Origin: Theobroma cacao
Lineage: Eukaryota > Streptophyta > Magnoliopsida > Malvales > Malvaceae
Length of the DNA: 64,000 bases
Assembly: GCF_000208745.1 (NCBI RefSeq)
Contig: NC_030853.1
Location: 31,698,628 to 31,762,627 of the forward strand
Direction: 5' to 3'
Shown: piece by piece, positions 10,621 through 22,000 of the stretch
Layout of the letters: every line of letters starts with the position of its first letter
Position numbering within the stretch: the stretch's first letter is position 1
Made by a program: the position numbers and the translations under genes
The notes under the pieces: generated by a model
What the model saw: only the letters and a program-made list of their open reading frames with translations
The model's database searches: none
What the model was told of the DNA's origin: nothing

Positions 10621-13600
10621 CTATCGACTATAACTAATTTTGACTGGAATTGATATCGCATTATCTCCCACTACAATTTTATGCAGCCCAGATGGTAAAA
10701 GTCTATAACCAGAGACATCAACAATGTTCAAGCTTTGACAAACATTAAGCACAAACTTGACATTGACGCTCTCATTTGCTTGTAAATAAACCCTTTCAAA
10801 TCCAACCACTTGCTTAAAAGGAGTTCCAACAATTCCTTCTGGAGGGACAGAGTATACCAAAACAGCATCACTTCCATCTCTAGACCCCACATTTTGCACC
10901 GTGATTTCGAAGGTAATTTCATCATTACATGTTACATCATCAATCGAAACTGAAGAGCAATTTTGCTTGTAATTTGTATCATTATAAGGCAAGCCCTGAC
11001 AATGTTGAAGTCTATTCAATTTTATGTCGAGAGACATATCTGCAGAATTATACTCATATTTGAAGCTCGTATAACTTAATCCATAACCAAAAGGGTAAAC
11101 TGTTGAGCCGTTGAAGAACTTGTACGTTCTCCCAGGATAGTCTCCGACTGGCCTTAAAGCCATGGATGTCATTGGCAATTTATCAACATAGTTGTTCTCG
11201 TACCACGTAATTGGCAACCTTCCTCCTGGTTATATAATGCAAATGCATGTATAATAGACACAAGTTAGAAATTAAGCATTTGAATATATGCAAGAATCAG
11301 AAGATTTTAGCTTAATTTTTAAATTATTAAGCCAAATAATGAAAAATTAAAAATTACCAGGATTGTGCATTCCGAAAACAACTTCAGCAATAGCACGACC
11401 ACCTTGTTCGCCAGGATATCCAACCCATAAGATGGATTTGATTTTGGGGTTGGTTTTAGCAAAGGAAATATCAATTCCAGTGGCAGCCATGATGACAAGA
11501 ATAACTGGACCTTTTGAAGCTTCAGCAGCTTTATTGACTAGAAGAGTTTGATTAGCAGGAAGGAGAAGATCTTTTCGATCGCGCCATTCAGCCTCTATGG
11601 CTGTACTTAACCCTACAAAAAGAAAAGTAGCATCTGCATTTTTGGCGATATCGACGGCTGATTGTATGGTGGTATCATTGGGGCATTTCGCGTCAAGACA
11701 TCCCAATTCATAAGTCACTTGTCCAAATGCAGAAAAACCCTCAACTGGAGTAATAAACTTGCATGGAAACCCTACAGACAAATTGAAAAGTATATATAGA
11801 TATCTTTAGTTAAATAAAACAAGTATAAAAAAATTTGCTAATGTTGGATCAAGGTACAACCTGCGTAATTTCCTTTCATTACATCAGTCGCATTGGCATG
11901 TGGCCCAATTAGGGCAAAAGATTTAAACTTTGCAGGGTCTAATGGCAAAGTTTCATTATCATTCTGAAGAAGCACAATGCCTTCTCTGGCTGCTTCAGCT
12001 GCCAATTCGACATTTTCTTCTGTACACATATCTTTTTTGCCGAGTGATGCCAAAGACGGAATTCCATCAAACCACCCAAGCCTCATCAATACCACATAAA
12101 GGTAGTTGAGTGACTTGTCCATATCAGCCTCTTTCACTAACCCTTGCTTCACTGCGTCTACAAGCTTCAGGTAGGACTTTCCGCAATCCAAATCCATACC
12201 TAATTCATAATTAAAAAATTTACTTTGTATATCAATTAATAAGGTCCAGTCTATTTTACTTAAATCTCTAAAAATGTATGCATTAAAAGTGATAAGGATA
12301 CAAGCCTGCTTTTAGCACTTGAGCCGAAGCTTCTTCCACTGTGTCATTGAGCCATTTATGATTCTTCACGATTTCATTGATAGAATCACAATCTGCTACT
12401 ACATATCTAAAATAATAATAAAAAATTATGTTAAAAGATTAATTTTATTAAAATAAATTAATATTTATAAATTATAAAAATAAGTTTCATTGAATATATA
12501 CCCATGCAAATTCCAATCTTCTCTAACTAATTTTTTCAAAAGATACGCATCAGCACAAGTTGGAATGCCATTGACACGATTAAAAGAGCACATAACACTG
12601 CTAACATCACCGTCTTTGACACACATCTCAAAAGGTCTATTAAAAGTCTCCACCATATCTTGTTCAGTCACCTCCATAAAAAAAAAATACATACAACAAA
12701 TTAATAACAATTTTAGAAATTAGGATTAACTTAATTAGTTATTTTTTTTATTACATCAAAGTCATGTAAAAAATATAAATATATAAAAAAAATGAAAGAT
12801 ACCACCTTTGCATCAAATTCAAGTCGCCTAACACCCTGAAATTCTTCAAGATCATAAGCAGCAAAATGCTTACAGCATGCAGAAACTTTGAGAGGCCTGG
12901 AATTAGGATCACTAGTGTTCTCTTGTCCTTCAATATCTTGCAGGCCTCTTACATAGTTAACAGCATAAACTCCAACGACATAGGGATCTTCGCCCGGTGT
13001 CTCCAGAGTTCTTCCCCATCTAGGATCTCTCACTACATTGATGGTAGGACTCCAAAATGTTAAACCCGCTCGTCCTAGATTATGCATTGCTCTTGCTTCT
13101 GTTGAAACAGCCTGCATGCATATATAATTATTTAATATATAAAAATTATTTATTAATGTATTGAAATATATAGTAAAAAAATAGAGAAAGAATTAATATA
13201 CAGTGAGAAATACAAAATAATGCTGTTAAAATTAATATATAGGCATTTAATTCGTAAGTAAAATAAAAATATTTATACCTGGCCGATGGTTTTCCAAAGT
13301 GTCTTATTGAAGGATGCGGTGGTGAGAATAACATTTGGAAAAACTGTTGCACTAGGAACAAGCGAGTCAAAGTGAGTGCCGTCCCCAGTTTCAGCCACGC
13401 CATGTAGTGCCTCGGACCACCATTTGTAATGCGGTAATCCAATCCTTGGGATATCTACACTACTATTATCAGTCATTTGCTGGGCCTTCTCAACCAAGGT
13501 CAGACGATCCACCAGGTCCTTGGCCCTCACGTTATATGGGAGAGATTTATCACAATATGCAAATTGAGCCATATCCAACCCAAGTATGTTGAATCTTTCG

Positions 13601-13734
13601 GGGTCACAAACATAAATGAACCTAGGTATTCCCTTGTCATCAACCAGACTTGCATTTAGATTTAATGAAGAAACAACTGAGAAACAAAGAATAATATGAG
13701 AAAGAAGAACCATAAATAACATTTTCTTGGCCAT
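10621..13734 (-). CDS. BXL: GH3 beta-D-xylosidase, copy C, complete
   Basis: Third and only fully intact xylosidase of the array. Exons: 13734-13279, 13111-12806, 12671-12502, 12406-12306, 12199-11861, 11771-11358 and 11225-10621; all phases join and give 796 residues. It has a signal peptide ([15 protein letters not shown]), GH3 catalytic domain motifs [23 protein letters not shown] and VADCDS with the expected nucleophile Asp, the alpha/beta sandwich with [10 protein letters not shown], and a C-terminal fibronectin-III-like domain. The predicted role is hydrolysis of xylo- or arabino-oligosaccharides in the apoplast. An upstream in-frame ATG at 13827 was rejected: it precedes the TATA box and the extra residues are not shared with copy B. 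Intron 4 begins with GC, as in copies A and B. Exon lengths equal those of copy A except exon 1. Confidence 0.95.
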
Positions 13735-13780
13735 CTTTACGCTCCCTTCAACTACCAGGAAAGTGAAAAAATAGCTCCCA

Positions 13781-13788
13781 TATTTATA
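13781..13788 (-). promoter_or_regulatory. TATA box of xylosidase copy C
   Basis: TATAAATA on the minus strand, 47 bases before the ATG at 13734; equivalent to the boxes of copies A and B. Confidence 0.7.
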
Positions 13789-15372
13789 CTCCTCCAGTGT
13801 GAGATAATCAATTTGAAATTTCTTCAATTATCATCCAAAAACAGATTGCTGATGAAATTAGTTACTGATTTAGATTGGATTGAGATGATGGATAAGCATG
13901 ACCAGTTGATAATTTCTTAATTTTTCCTCTGAGCTCCATCTTGTGATTACTATATATATAGTGCAATTAATGTTTGTAATTTTAAACAGCTAATTAAATA
14001 GATGACAAATCCCTGAGGGCCACTTATTTGGTTAGCCCCAGATTAAGATAATAATCATAATCACTTATCCAAAATAAATTATTATACTAATTAAGTTAAT
14101 TGCTCAGCTGGAGGTTTTCTTTTCTTTTTTTTTTTTGATGGAGTTGATCTGTTTTAAGTTATATTAATCCCAATATCCATGACAGAATACCCCTTGGTTT
14201 AAACTGATTAAACTCTCCGGCTAGCACAACATCCTCCACCAGTCGTTCTTGAATTATCTTACCAATCAGTAACCATCAAAATAATTGTTTCTTATTATCA
14301 GATAAGCAAATACGATATCCTTATCCAATAGATTAAAGGAAAAAACAAAATTCTAAGCTAATCCAATTATGAATTAAAAGATACATGCATTCCCATTGGT
14401 ATCTTAACATGGCAGCGCCATCATGCATCATGAAAGCTTATTTAGAATTAAGAAAACAGAAAAGCCTATTTAGTTTCAATTAAGCTGAGTGAGTTTGGTC
14501 CCTCTAACAGCAAGGGAGGTATTAGAATTTGACTAGGATTTGGGTTGGTAATTGGTAACATCAAATTAAGTGGTGAGGGCCGAGGTCTAAGAATGCAACA
14601 TCCCATCATCATCTCACCAACCCACCCACAGCCCACAGCCCACATTAAAAGGCAAGCCATATATTACATATTATATTTTATACATTCTCTATATACTTAA
14701 ATTAAAATAATAATGTCATAAAAAAACTACTCACGTTATGTCCTCCCATGTAGATACCATGTAAGTTCTTGCTCCTATCCTACTGCCTAAACCATTTTTT
14801 TTTTTTTAATTTTTGGATGAAATCCGTTGCTGGTTTATTGGTGATTTAAGGAGTAAATAAAGATAAAATGGCAACTGAAGTTTGATATCCCATAATTTGG
14901 TGACATATGATACAATTGGTGATACATGTGATTATCTCATGTAAGTGCATAAATCAATAATTTACGACCACAAAAATGGAAAAAGGCTTTGAATTCATAG
15001 TGGGATGAATGGTCCAAAGCGGGGTTGGTGTAGTACTTTAGTAGCGGAATTTAGAAAGCAAAAGTCAAGGGAAAAGACACAGCGATGAACAGGCTGGGGT
15101 TGGTGTGGGATTTGAACCCCCAGCCCAAGTGAAAAACCGCGTCACTCCTGCGTCATTTCTTCTCACCCACCGACTCCGACTTGGCTGCCACCTCCTCCTG
15201 TCCAGTATCCAAATAGAAACACAACAGCAACACGTGCTACATTTACGCGGGGGCTTCATCAACGGCTCACATTCAGCTCTTCGGGTTACTATCAGCCCTC
15301 AGATTCAAATCTCACCCGACTCCTAATGAATCTAGCCTCGATTACGCGTCCGAGGGTTCCCTTACATTGCCC
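13789..15372. other. Intergenic between xylosidase C and SAM synthase
   Basis: No gene supported. The left part is AT-rich 5' flank of copy C (a diverged copy of the array flank near 13860). From about 15060 the base composition becomes distinctly more GC-rich, with several CG dinucleotides, which fits the promoter of a highly expressed housekeeping gene on the right. Confidence 0.6.
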
Positions 15373-15379
15373 TATATAT
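15373..15379 (+). promoter_or_regulatory. TATA box of SAM synthase
   Basis: TATATAT in a GC-richer stretch, followed after about 30 bases by pyrimidine-rich leader sequence (CTCTCCTCTTAC and similar). Transcription probably starts near 15405. Confidence 0.6.
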
Positions 15380-15518
15380 GCTCCCTTTCTGGCTCAAGTT
15401 TAGAACTCGCCTAGCACCCTCTCCTCTTACTTCGTTCTTACATTCTATTTCGACTTAGGGTCCCGAAAGCAAGCGGCACCCTCTCTCTGTCTTCATCTCT
15501 GTTATATTGCATTCCAGG

Positions 15519-15865
15519 TTAGAGTAGCACCACTCTTTTTTTTCTTTAGTTCAATCATTCTCTTCTGTTTCTGCTCACTTGTTATGGTATTGGTATTTGT
15601 TTGTGTATGTGGGTCATTTCCAAGCTAATGTTTTTCCCATGAAATACTAAATCTTTGCTATTTCGGGTTTGCGTTTTACCTACTGGGTGTTTCCTATGTC
15701 TCTATGCTTTAGGACTCTGAAGTCGATGCTTTAGAGTTGCAGATCTGGTAGTCCTTTTATTTTATGTTGGGAATTAGTCATTTCTTCTGGAAATTAGATT
15801 TGCTACCGGTATGATTTAGCACATTTGTTAGTCAAATTAAACAGTTTATGAAATTGGTATTGCAG
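15519..15865 (+). other. Intron in the 5' leader of SAM synthase
   Basis: Donor CAG|GTTAGAG at 15519 and acceptor TTGCAG at 15865 bracket a T-rich 347-base intron ending 10 bases before the ATG. A leader intron in front of an uninterrupted coding region is typical of plant SAM synthase genes and often raises expression. Confidence 0.8.
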
Positions 15866-15875
15866 AATTCAAGAA

Positions 15876-17057
15876 ATGGAGACCTTCCTATTCACCTCGG
15901 AGTCAGTGAACGAGGGACATCCGGACAAGCTCTGTGATCAGATCTCTGACGCGGTCCTCGATGCCTGCTTGTCACAGGACCCCGACAGCAAGGTCGCCTG
16001 CGAGACCTGCACCAAGACCAACATGGTCATGATCTTTGGTGAGATCACTACCAAAGCCAACGTTGACTACGAGAAGATCGTGCGTGACACCTGCCGTGGC
16101 ATCGGTTTCACGTCTGATGACGTGGGTCTCGATGCTGACAACTGCAAAGTGCTAGTTAACATTGAGCAACAGAGCCCTGACATTGCCCAGGGTGTTCATG
16201 GCCATCTCACTAAGAGCCCTGAGGAAATTGGTGCTGGTGATCAGGGCCATATGTTTGGCTACGCCACTGATGAGACTCCTGAATTGATGCCTCTGAGCCA
16301 TGTTTTGGCAACCAAGCTTGGTGCTCGCCTCACTGAAGTGCGCAAAAATGGAACTTGCCCTTGGCTCAGGCCTGATGGCAAGACTCAAGTCACCGTTGAG
16401 TATTACAACGATAAGGGTGCCATGGTACCTGTTCGTGTGCACACTGTGCTTATCTCCACTCAGCATGATGAGACAGTCACTAATGATGAGATTGCCGCTG
16501 ATTTGAAGGAGCATGTCATCAAGCCGGTTATTCCTGACAAGTATCTTGATGAGAAGACTATTTTCCACCTTAATCCATCTGGGCGTTTTGTCATTGGAGG
16601 TCCTCATGGTGATGCTGGTCTCACTGGTCGCAAGATCATTATTGATACTTATGGAGGATGGGGTGCTCACGGTGGTGGTGCTTTCTCTGGGAAGGACCCT
16701 ACTAAGGTGGATAGGAGCGGTGCTTACATTGTCAGGCAGGCTGCAAAGAGCATTGTTGCTAATGAGCTTGCTAGGAGGTGCATTGTGCAGGTTTCCTATG
16801 CCATTGGTGTGCCTGAGCCTTTGTCTGTATTCGTAGACACTTACGGCACTGGAAAGATCCCAGACAAGGAAATTCTGAAGATTGTGAAGGAGAACTTCGA
16901 TTTCAGACCTGGAATGATTTCTATCAATCTTGATCTTAAGAGGGGTGGCAATGGCAGGTTTTTGAAGACTGCTGCCTATGGGCATTTTGGTCGGGATGAC
17001 CCAGACTTCACATGGGAGGTTGTCAAGCCACTCAAGTGGGACAAGGCCCAGGCATAA
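15876..17057 (+). CDS. SAMS: S-adenosylmethionine synthase
   Basis: Cytosolic enzyme that makes S-adenosylmethionine from methionine and ATP. The product is the methyl donor for lignin, DNA and lipid methylation and the precursor of ethylene and polyamines. The single coding exon gives 393 residues, the normal plant length. Visible signatures are GHPDK near residue 14, [11 protein letters not shown] at 119-129 (ATP-binding motif) and the phosphate-binding GGGAFSGKD at 266-274; the C terminus is DKAQA. The ATG at 15876 is the usual [18 protein letters not shown] start. Codon use in the first third is clearly richer in G and C than in the surrounding genes, consistent with strong expression. 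The same DNA also contains a 306-codon antisense ORF, a by-product of this codon use. Downstream, the 3' untranslated region probably ends around 17220. Confidence 0.98.
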   Translation: METFLFTSESVNEGHPDKLCDQISDAVLDACLSQDPDSKVACETCTKTNMVMIFGEITTKANVDYEKIVRDTCRGIGFTSDDVGLDADNCKVLVNIEQQSPDIAQGVHGHLTKSPEEIGAGDQGHMFGYATDETPELMPLSHVLATKLGARLTEVRKNGTCPWLRPDGKTQVTVEYYNDKGAMVPVRVHTVLISTQHDETVTNDEIAADLKEHVIKPVIPDKYLDEKTIFHLNPSGRFVIGGPHGDAGLTGRKIIIDTYGGWGAHGGGAFSGKDPTKVDRSGAYIVRQAAKSIVANELARRCIVQVSYAIGVPEPLSVFVDTYGTGKIPDKEILKIVKENFDFRPGMISINLDLKRGGNGRFLKTAAYGHFGRDDPDFTWEVVKPLKWDKAQA

Positions 17058-19042
17058 TTGAAGCTTCTTCAATTATTTATGGGCATTTTTGTCATTTTAC
17101 GCTTGATTCAGTGGCTGATGCTCTCTACCATTCGAGTCTGCCTTGTCACAATTTACTTCATTTTTGTTTGTTTTCATGTGTGCTCTTGAAATTTCATTAG
17201 ATTTATATTTATAATAATTATTAAATATGAGAGATGAGGAGTGAAATGCCAATGGGAAGATTATGTACTTATGTTATTGCTGTTTAAAGATAATAACATA
17301 AAACCTGAAGTAATTGGCAGCAGAGCCGCAGCAACATGAAAAATTCTTTGTCCTGTGTCAATGGATGGCATTGGAGATTAAATTTTCGCCACTGATTTGT
17401 AATTAGCTCTCTTAGACTGTGTTTTAAAACTCAGGATTGTTAGTTGTTTTGTGTTCCTCGTGGCCTATGACGGTGTAGATGCAGTATCAATGCATGATGC
17501 CAGTTGTTCTTCTTCTGTCGGTGATCCAAGCTAGGATTGATTGTTCGGTGTGTAAAGAAGAAATCAGTCTATCTGTGGCCTGCAGAGCTGGAAAAGACGG
17601 ATTCTTGAATGCACCTCCCTCCCTGTCTTGTTACCTGTGCTAGGCCCACAAGGCAAGCCCCTCTTGTAATCTGATTTTTTTCAGACGAATGAACATGCAA
17701 TTCGAACTTGGACTTCAACATTAAATTTCTTTCTGGCTTCTTTTGGGCCAGTAAGAAAGATTCTTGCGGCTTGGGAGCCATACCATGGGCCGAGTGGGGC
17801 TGGTGTTCATTCCATAAGCAATACCTGTCCCTGTGTGGACAGTGTTTGTTTTAACTTGATGCTCCCGACACGACGTGCCGTCAATTGATCAAGTATTTTG
17901 AGAGCTTTTATCTGCTTGTAGTGCTCCTAAGAGACGATTGCTTATAGTGTCGTATATTTGCTTGCATCAGGTGTCTTGCATCACCATATATCATTGGTGC
18001 CTTTAGTTGATGAAATGAGCATATTTCACTAACAAAGAGTCACATCAGAGTCTGGATTTACACTATCTTTTACTTTCCTTTGTGTTTAATTGCATCAAAT
18101 TGGAAAACTACTCTTTGAGAAAGGCGTAGCTCAGGACAAAAGAGCAATAGTTTTAGTGGGCATTTTGGCCCACATACTGAAAGAACAGAAAAACAGTATG
18201 TTCACATTTTAAACTTATTTTGCATTGTAAAGCCTATAAACATTACTAGTAATACAGCTTCTTCTAATCTGTTTCCAAGCCCATATATCCCCTCTTCAAG
18301 TAGCACCTATTGAAGAAATAAGGTTATATCTGGTACAGTTTTACGTGTAACTTTAGGATTGCTCCACAGAAAAGAAAGTCATTCAAGATACCTGGCTTGA
18401 CTAGCAGATAACCCTGATAAAAACTGTAGACAGAAAATTAGAATATGACGATGATATTGACCGAAAAGATAGTATTTAATGGAATGTCCCTTTAGTTCAC
18501 CTACTACAACTTAACTCTATTTTGACTGCTCAAAAACGATTAGTTGATCCACCTGCTAATCTTATGGAGTTCCCACTTTCTTTGAAGATCCAAGACTTAA
18601 TCTCTTTGTTATTTATAAGTTAGTATGATTATAGAAAAATCTTAAGCAATTTAAGAAAGCCTCTATGAACTTGGGAGTAAAGCGAAATGTGAAAGGGGAA
18701 GGGGGGCGGGGGTTCTCCCTTGTTAAAGGATCTAAATAAAGTAGAGGACTCCTTTTTCTTGTTTTCTATCTTTTCCTCCTTTCCTTTGTGTTTTCATTTA
18801 CGGGGTTAACCTTTGTTTCTGTTGTCGCTGCTTTTGCCAGCCAAAAGCTCTTTGGGGACAATATTAAGACGAATCCACTAGGCAATAGCTCTTTGGGGTT
18901 TAGTGCCTATAAGCTATCTCATCAATTAAATTATTTACGTACTAACCCTGCTTAAATCAATTATTCATATGCCCAAAGGGAACTGGCTTGCCTTGCATGT
19001 TCTTCCAAGCCCAAGTGAGTGAGAAGAAGGAAAAGTTTTGAT
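17058..19042. other. Intergenic: SAM synthase 3' region and upstream region of ABCG copy 1
   Basis: No gene supported. It contains the SAM synthase 3' untranslated region, a short G-rich run near 18695-18712 and the upstream region of the first ABCG gene. I looked here for the missing N-terminal coding sequence of that gene and did not find it. Confidence 0.5.
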
Positions 19043-22000
19043 ATGAGCACGGGTTCCATAATCGAGGAGGAAAAGGAAGTCCAGTTGCAGTGGGCTGCAA
19101 TTGAAAAACTTCCAACATTCAAACGAATTAGAACTTCACTGTTTGATATTAATCATGGAAGTGAACAAGGAAATGGTGAAATAGAATCGGAAGGCAAGAG
19201 GGTGACTGATGTTACAAAGCTTGGAGCCGTTGAAAGGCAACTTTTCATTGAGAAGCTTATCAAGCACATTGAGAATGACAATCTTCAGCTGCTGCGCAAG
19301 ATAAGGGAAAGGATTGACAGGTATTTCTGTTTCCAGGATGTAATAAATTGAAGTAGCTGCTATACTATACTATACTATACTATACTATACTATATATGTG
19401 AAAGAAATCCAGAAAAGCCAGCTGACAAATATATTGGCGGTTGATCACTAAGCTCTATGATGATGCCACATCCAAATAAGCAAAACATTCACTCAAATTC
19501 TTTTTAAAATGATCAACCTTGGGGGTTCATGCAAGCTGATATTTTACCATTAGTTACTTAGTTGACTGTTTCATTCTTTTCGTAATTTGAACCATTTGTT
19601 AGCTGAGTGTATGCAATATCAATATGTGAATTATGGTGTTAAATTGACAACGTAATTTCTTACAGAGTTAATGTCAAACTACCGACTGTGGAGGTCCGAT
19701 ACAAGAATCTGTCCATTGAAGCAGAGTGTGAGATTGTTCAGGGGAAGCCTCTCCCTACACTGTGGAACTCTCTAGTTAGCTCATTATCAGTAAGTACATA
19801 GCTTTTCTGCTCTCATACTTTTAAATTTATGATCCCGTTGATGGAACCTTGTGTTTTGAAGTAAAGAGATGAGTTTTGAAAGAAACTAGGTGATTCATCA
19901 AGAACACTTCTTTTATGCTATACCAAACAGCTAAAACTTTTGTCCCAACAATTTAGTGGATTTATGATATATACATTTGAACAGATTTTTACAAAGATGA
20001 CAAGGATCAAGCTTCAAGAAGCCAAGAGGATCATTCTAAGAGATGTCAGTGGCATCATCAAGCCATCAAGGTAATCTGGATTGCATGATTGGAGAAGATT
20101 TTCATTTGAACTGAGGACTAATATATGTCATGTAGTAGCTTATGTAGTGAAGATTTTCAAGATTATCATTGTTTCTTTCAATATAGAAAGAATAGACTGC
20201 TGTTTTATTACCATAATATCAGACAGACAACAAAATTTTGCATAAAGTAGATCTAAATAGATCCAATTTGTCACTAGGCGAAGTTCTTTAAATAAGAAGC
20301 CAAGCATTTTTGAAGAACTATCAGAAATTTGAGCATTTATATAAAGCGAATAAAAGGCTTTCACTCATGAAGCGCTTGTTTGATGCAGGCTTACTCTTCT
20401 TCTTGGACCTCCAGGTTGTGGGAAAACCACATTATTGCTGGCTCTAGCAGGAAAGTTAGACCAATCCCTCAAGGTTGGCATTTCATCATACCAACAATTA
20501 ACTGATCAATATCAAAGTCCAGATTTAAGGGTTTTTGTTTTATTTATATTTTTATTAATAGTAATGTAATACAATTCCATATATCTGAACCAACTCATTT
20601 TAGCTTTCTTCATAATGACCCTCTTATTGTCCTTGTTACAGGTCACAGGTGAAATCTCTTATAATGGTTATAGTCTACATGACTTTGTTCCTCAGAAAAC
20701 TTCAGCCTATATAAGCCAATATGACCTGCACATTCCTGAGATGACTGTGAGAGAAATAGTAGACTTTTCAGCGCAATGCCAGGGTGTTGGAAGCAGGGCA
20801 GGTGAGGTTCCTCTCTTCCTCTAAATACCCATCACCCATCACAGTGATGTTGTGCACTAACAATTGAATATACAAATTCCATTTATTGCTGTAAAGATAT
20901 AATGATGGAGGTTAGCAAAAGAGAAAAGGAAGCAGGCATTGTCCCTGATCCTGATGTTGATACCTACATGAAGGTAAGTGTGAAAACGTATAACTCTACT
21001 TCTATTCATATTTAGAACTCAGGTGACAGTAATTCGATCACACTTACAGGCAATTTCAGTTGAAGGACAGAGAAGCAATCTACAAACAGATTACGTTTTA
21101 AAGGTAATCACTATTTTCAAGTGTAGCTGATGTTTTGTCTACTCTAAAACATAAACTGAAGCACTATGGTTTCTCAGATACTTGGCCTGGATATCTGTGC
21201 TGATATCATGGTTGGTGATGCAATGAGAAGAGGCATATCAGGTGGTCAGAGAAAAAGGCTGACAACAGGTAGGAAAGAAGAGAGTATACTTTCTTGAAGA
21301 CCTTCATTTTGACTACAAATTCTGCATATATATGCCAAAGAATATAGAAATTAGTGATTGCTTACTCCTGTAAAGTATATACCCTATGCTTCAGCTGAAA
21401 TGAAAAACAAGAAATGCCCGTGCAGAAAGGCTTCTCTCAATCCAAATTTCCTTGTCTGCTTTACATGACAGGAGAGATGATTGTAGGCCCCACAAAAGCT
21501 CTTTTCATGGATGAAATATCAACTGGATTAGATAGCTCTACAACCTTTCAGATTGTTACCTATCTTCAGCAATTGGTGCACATCAGCAATGTAACAGCAT
21601 TGGTTTCACTTCTTCAGCCCGCACCTGAAACATTTAACTTATTTGATGATGTGCTGCTGATGGCAGAGGGGAAAATTGTATACCATGGTCCTCGTAGCAA
21701 TGTGCTTGGCTTTTTCAAGGATTGTGGTTTCAAATGCCCTGAAAGAAAGGGTGTCGCAGACTTCCTCCAGGAGGTGTGACCAACAAATTATTCTTTTCCC
21801 TCTTATTTGCATCAATGCAAAATGGCTTGACATTTTATACTCTTAATCATTTTCAGGTGATCTCCAAGGAAGATCAAGCACAATACTGGTGTGATCCTGA
21901 CACTCCTTACAATTATGTTTCAGTGGATCAATTTTCTCAAATATTCAAAACAAGTTATTTAGGAGAAAAATTAGAAGAGGAGCTCTCAAAGCCGTTTGAC

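Noticed and set aside
13735..13827. Upstream start for xylosidase copy C at 13827
   Set aside because: It lies upstream of the TATA box at 13781-13788, so it would not be in the transcript.
15095..15140. tRNA-like T-arm phrase near 15110
   Set aside because: GGATTTGAACCC resembles a T-arm, but no acceptor stem, D-arm or anticodon arm can be built around it.
16152..17072. 306-codon ORF antisense to SAM synthase
   Set aside because: It is a shadow of the strongly coding plus-strand frame. The translation matches no family and the true product is unmistakable.
18690..18715. G-quadruplex candidate
   Set aside because: There are only three separated G runs; a fourth with a loop is missing.
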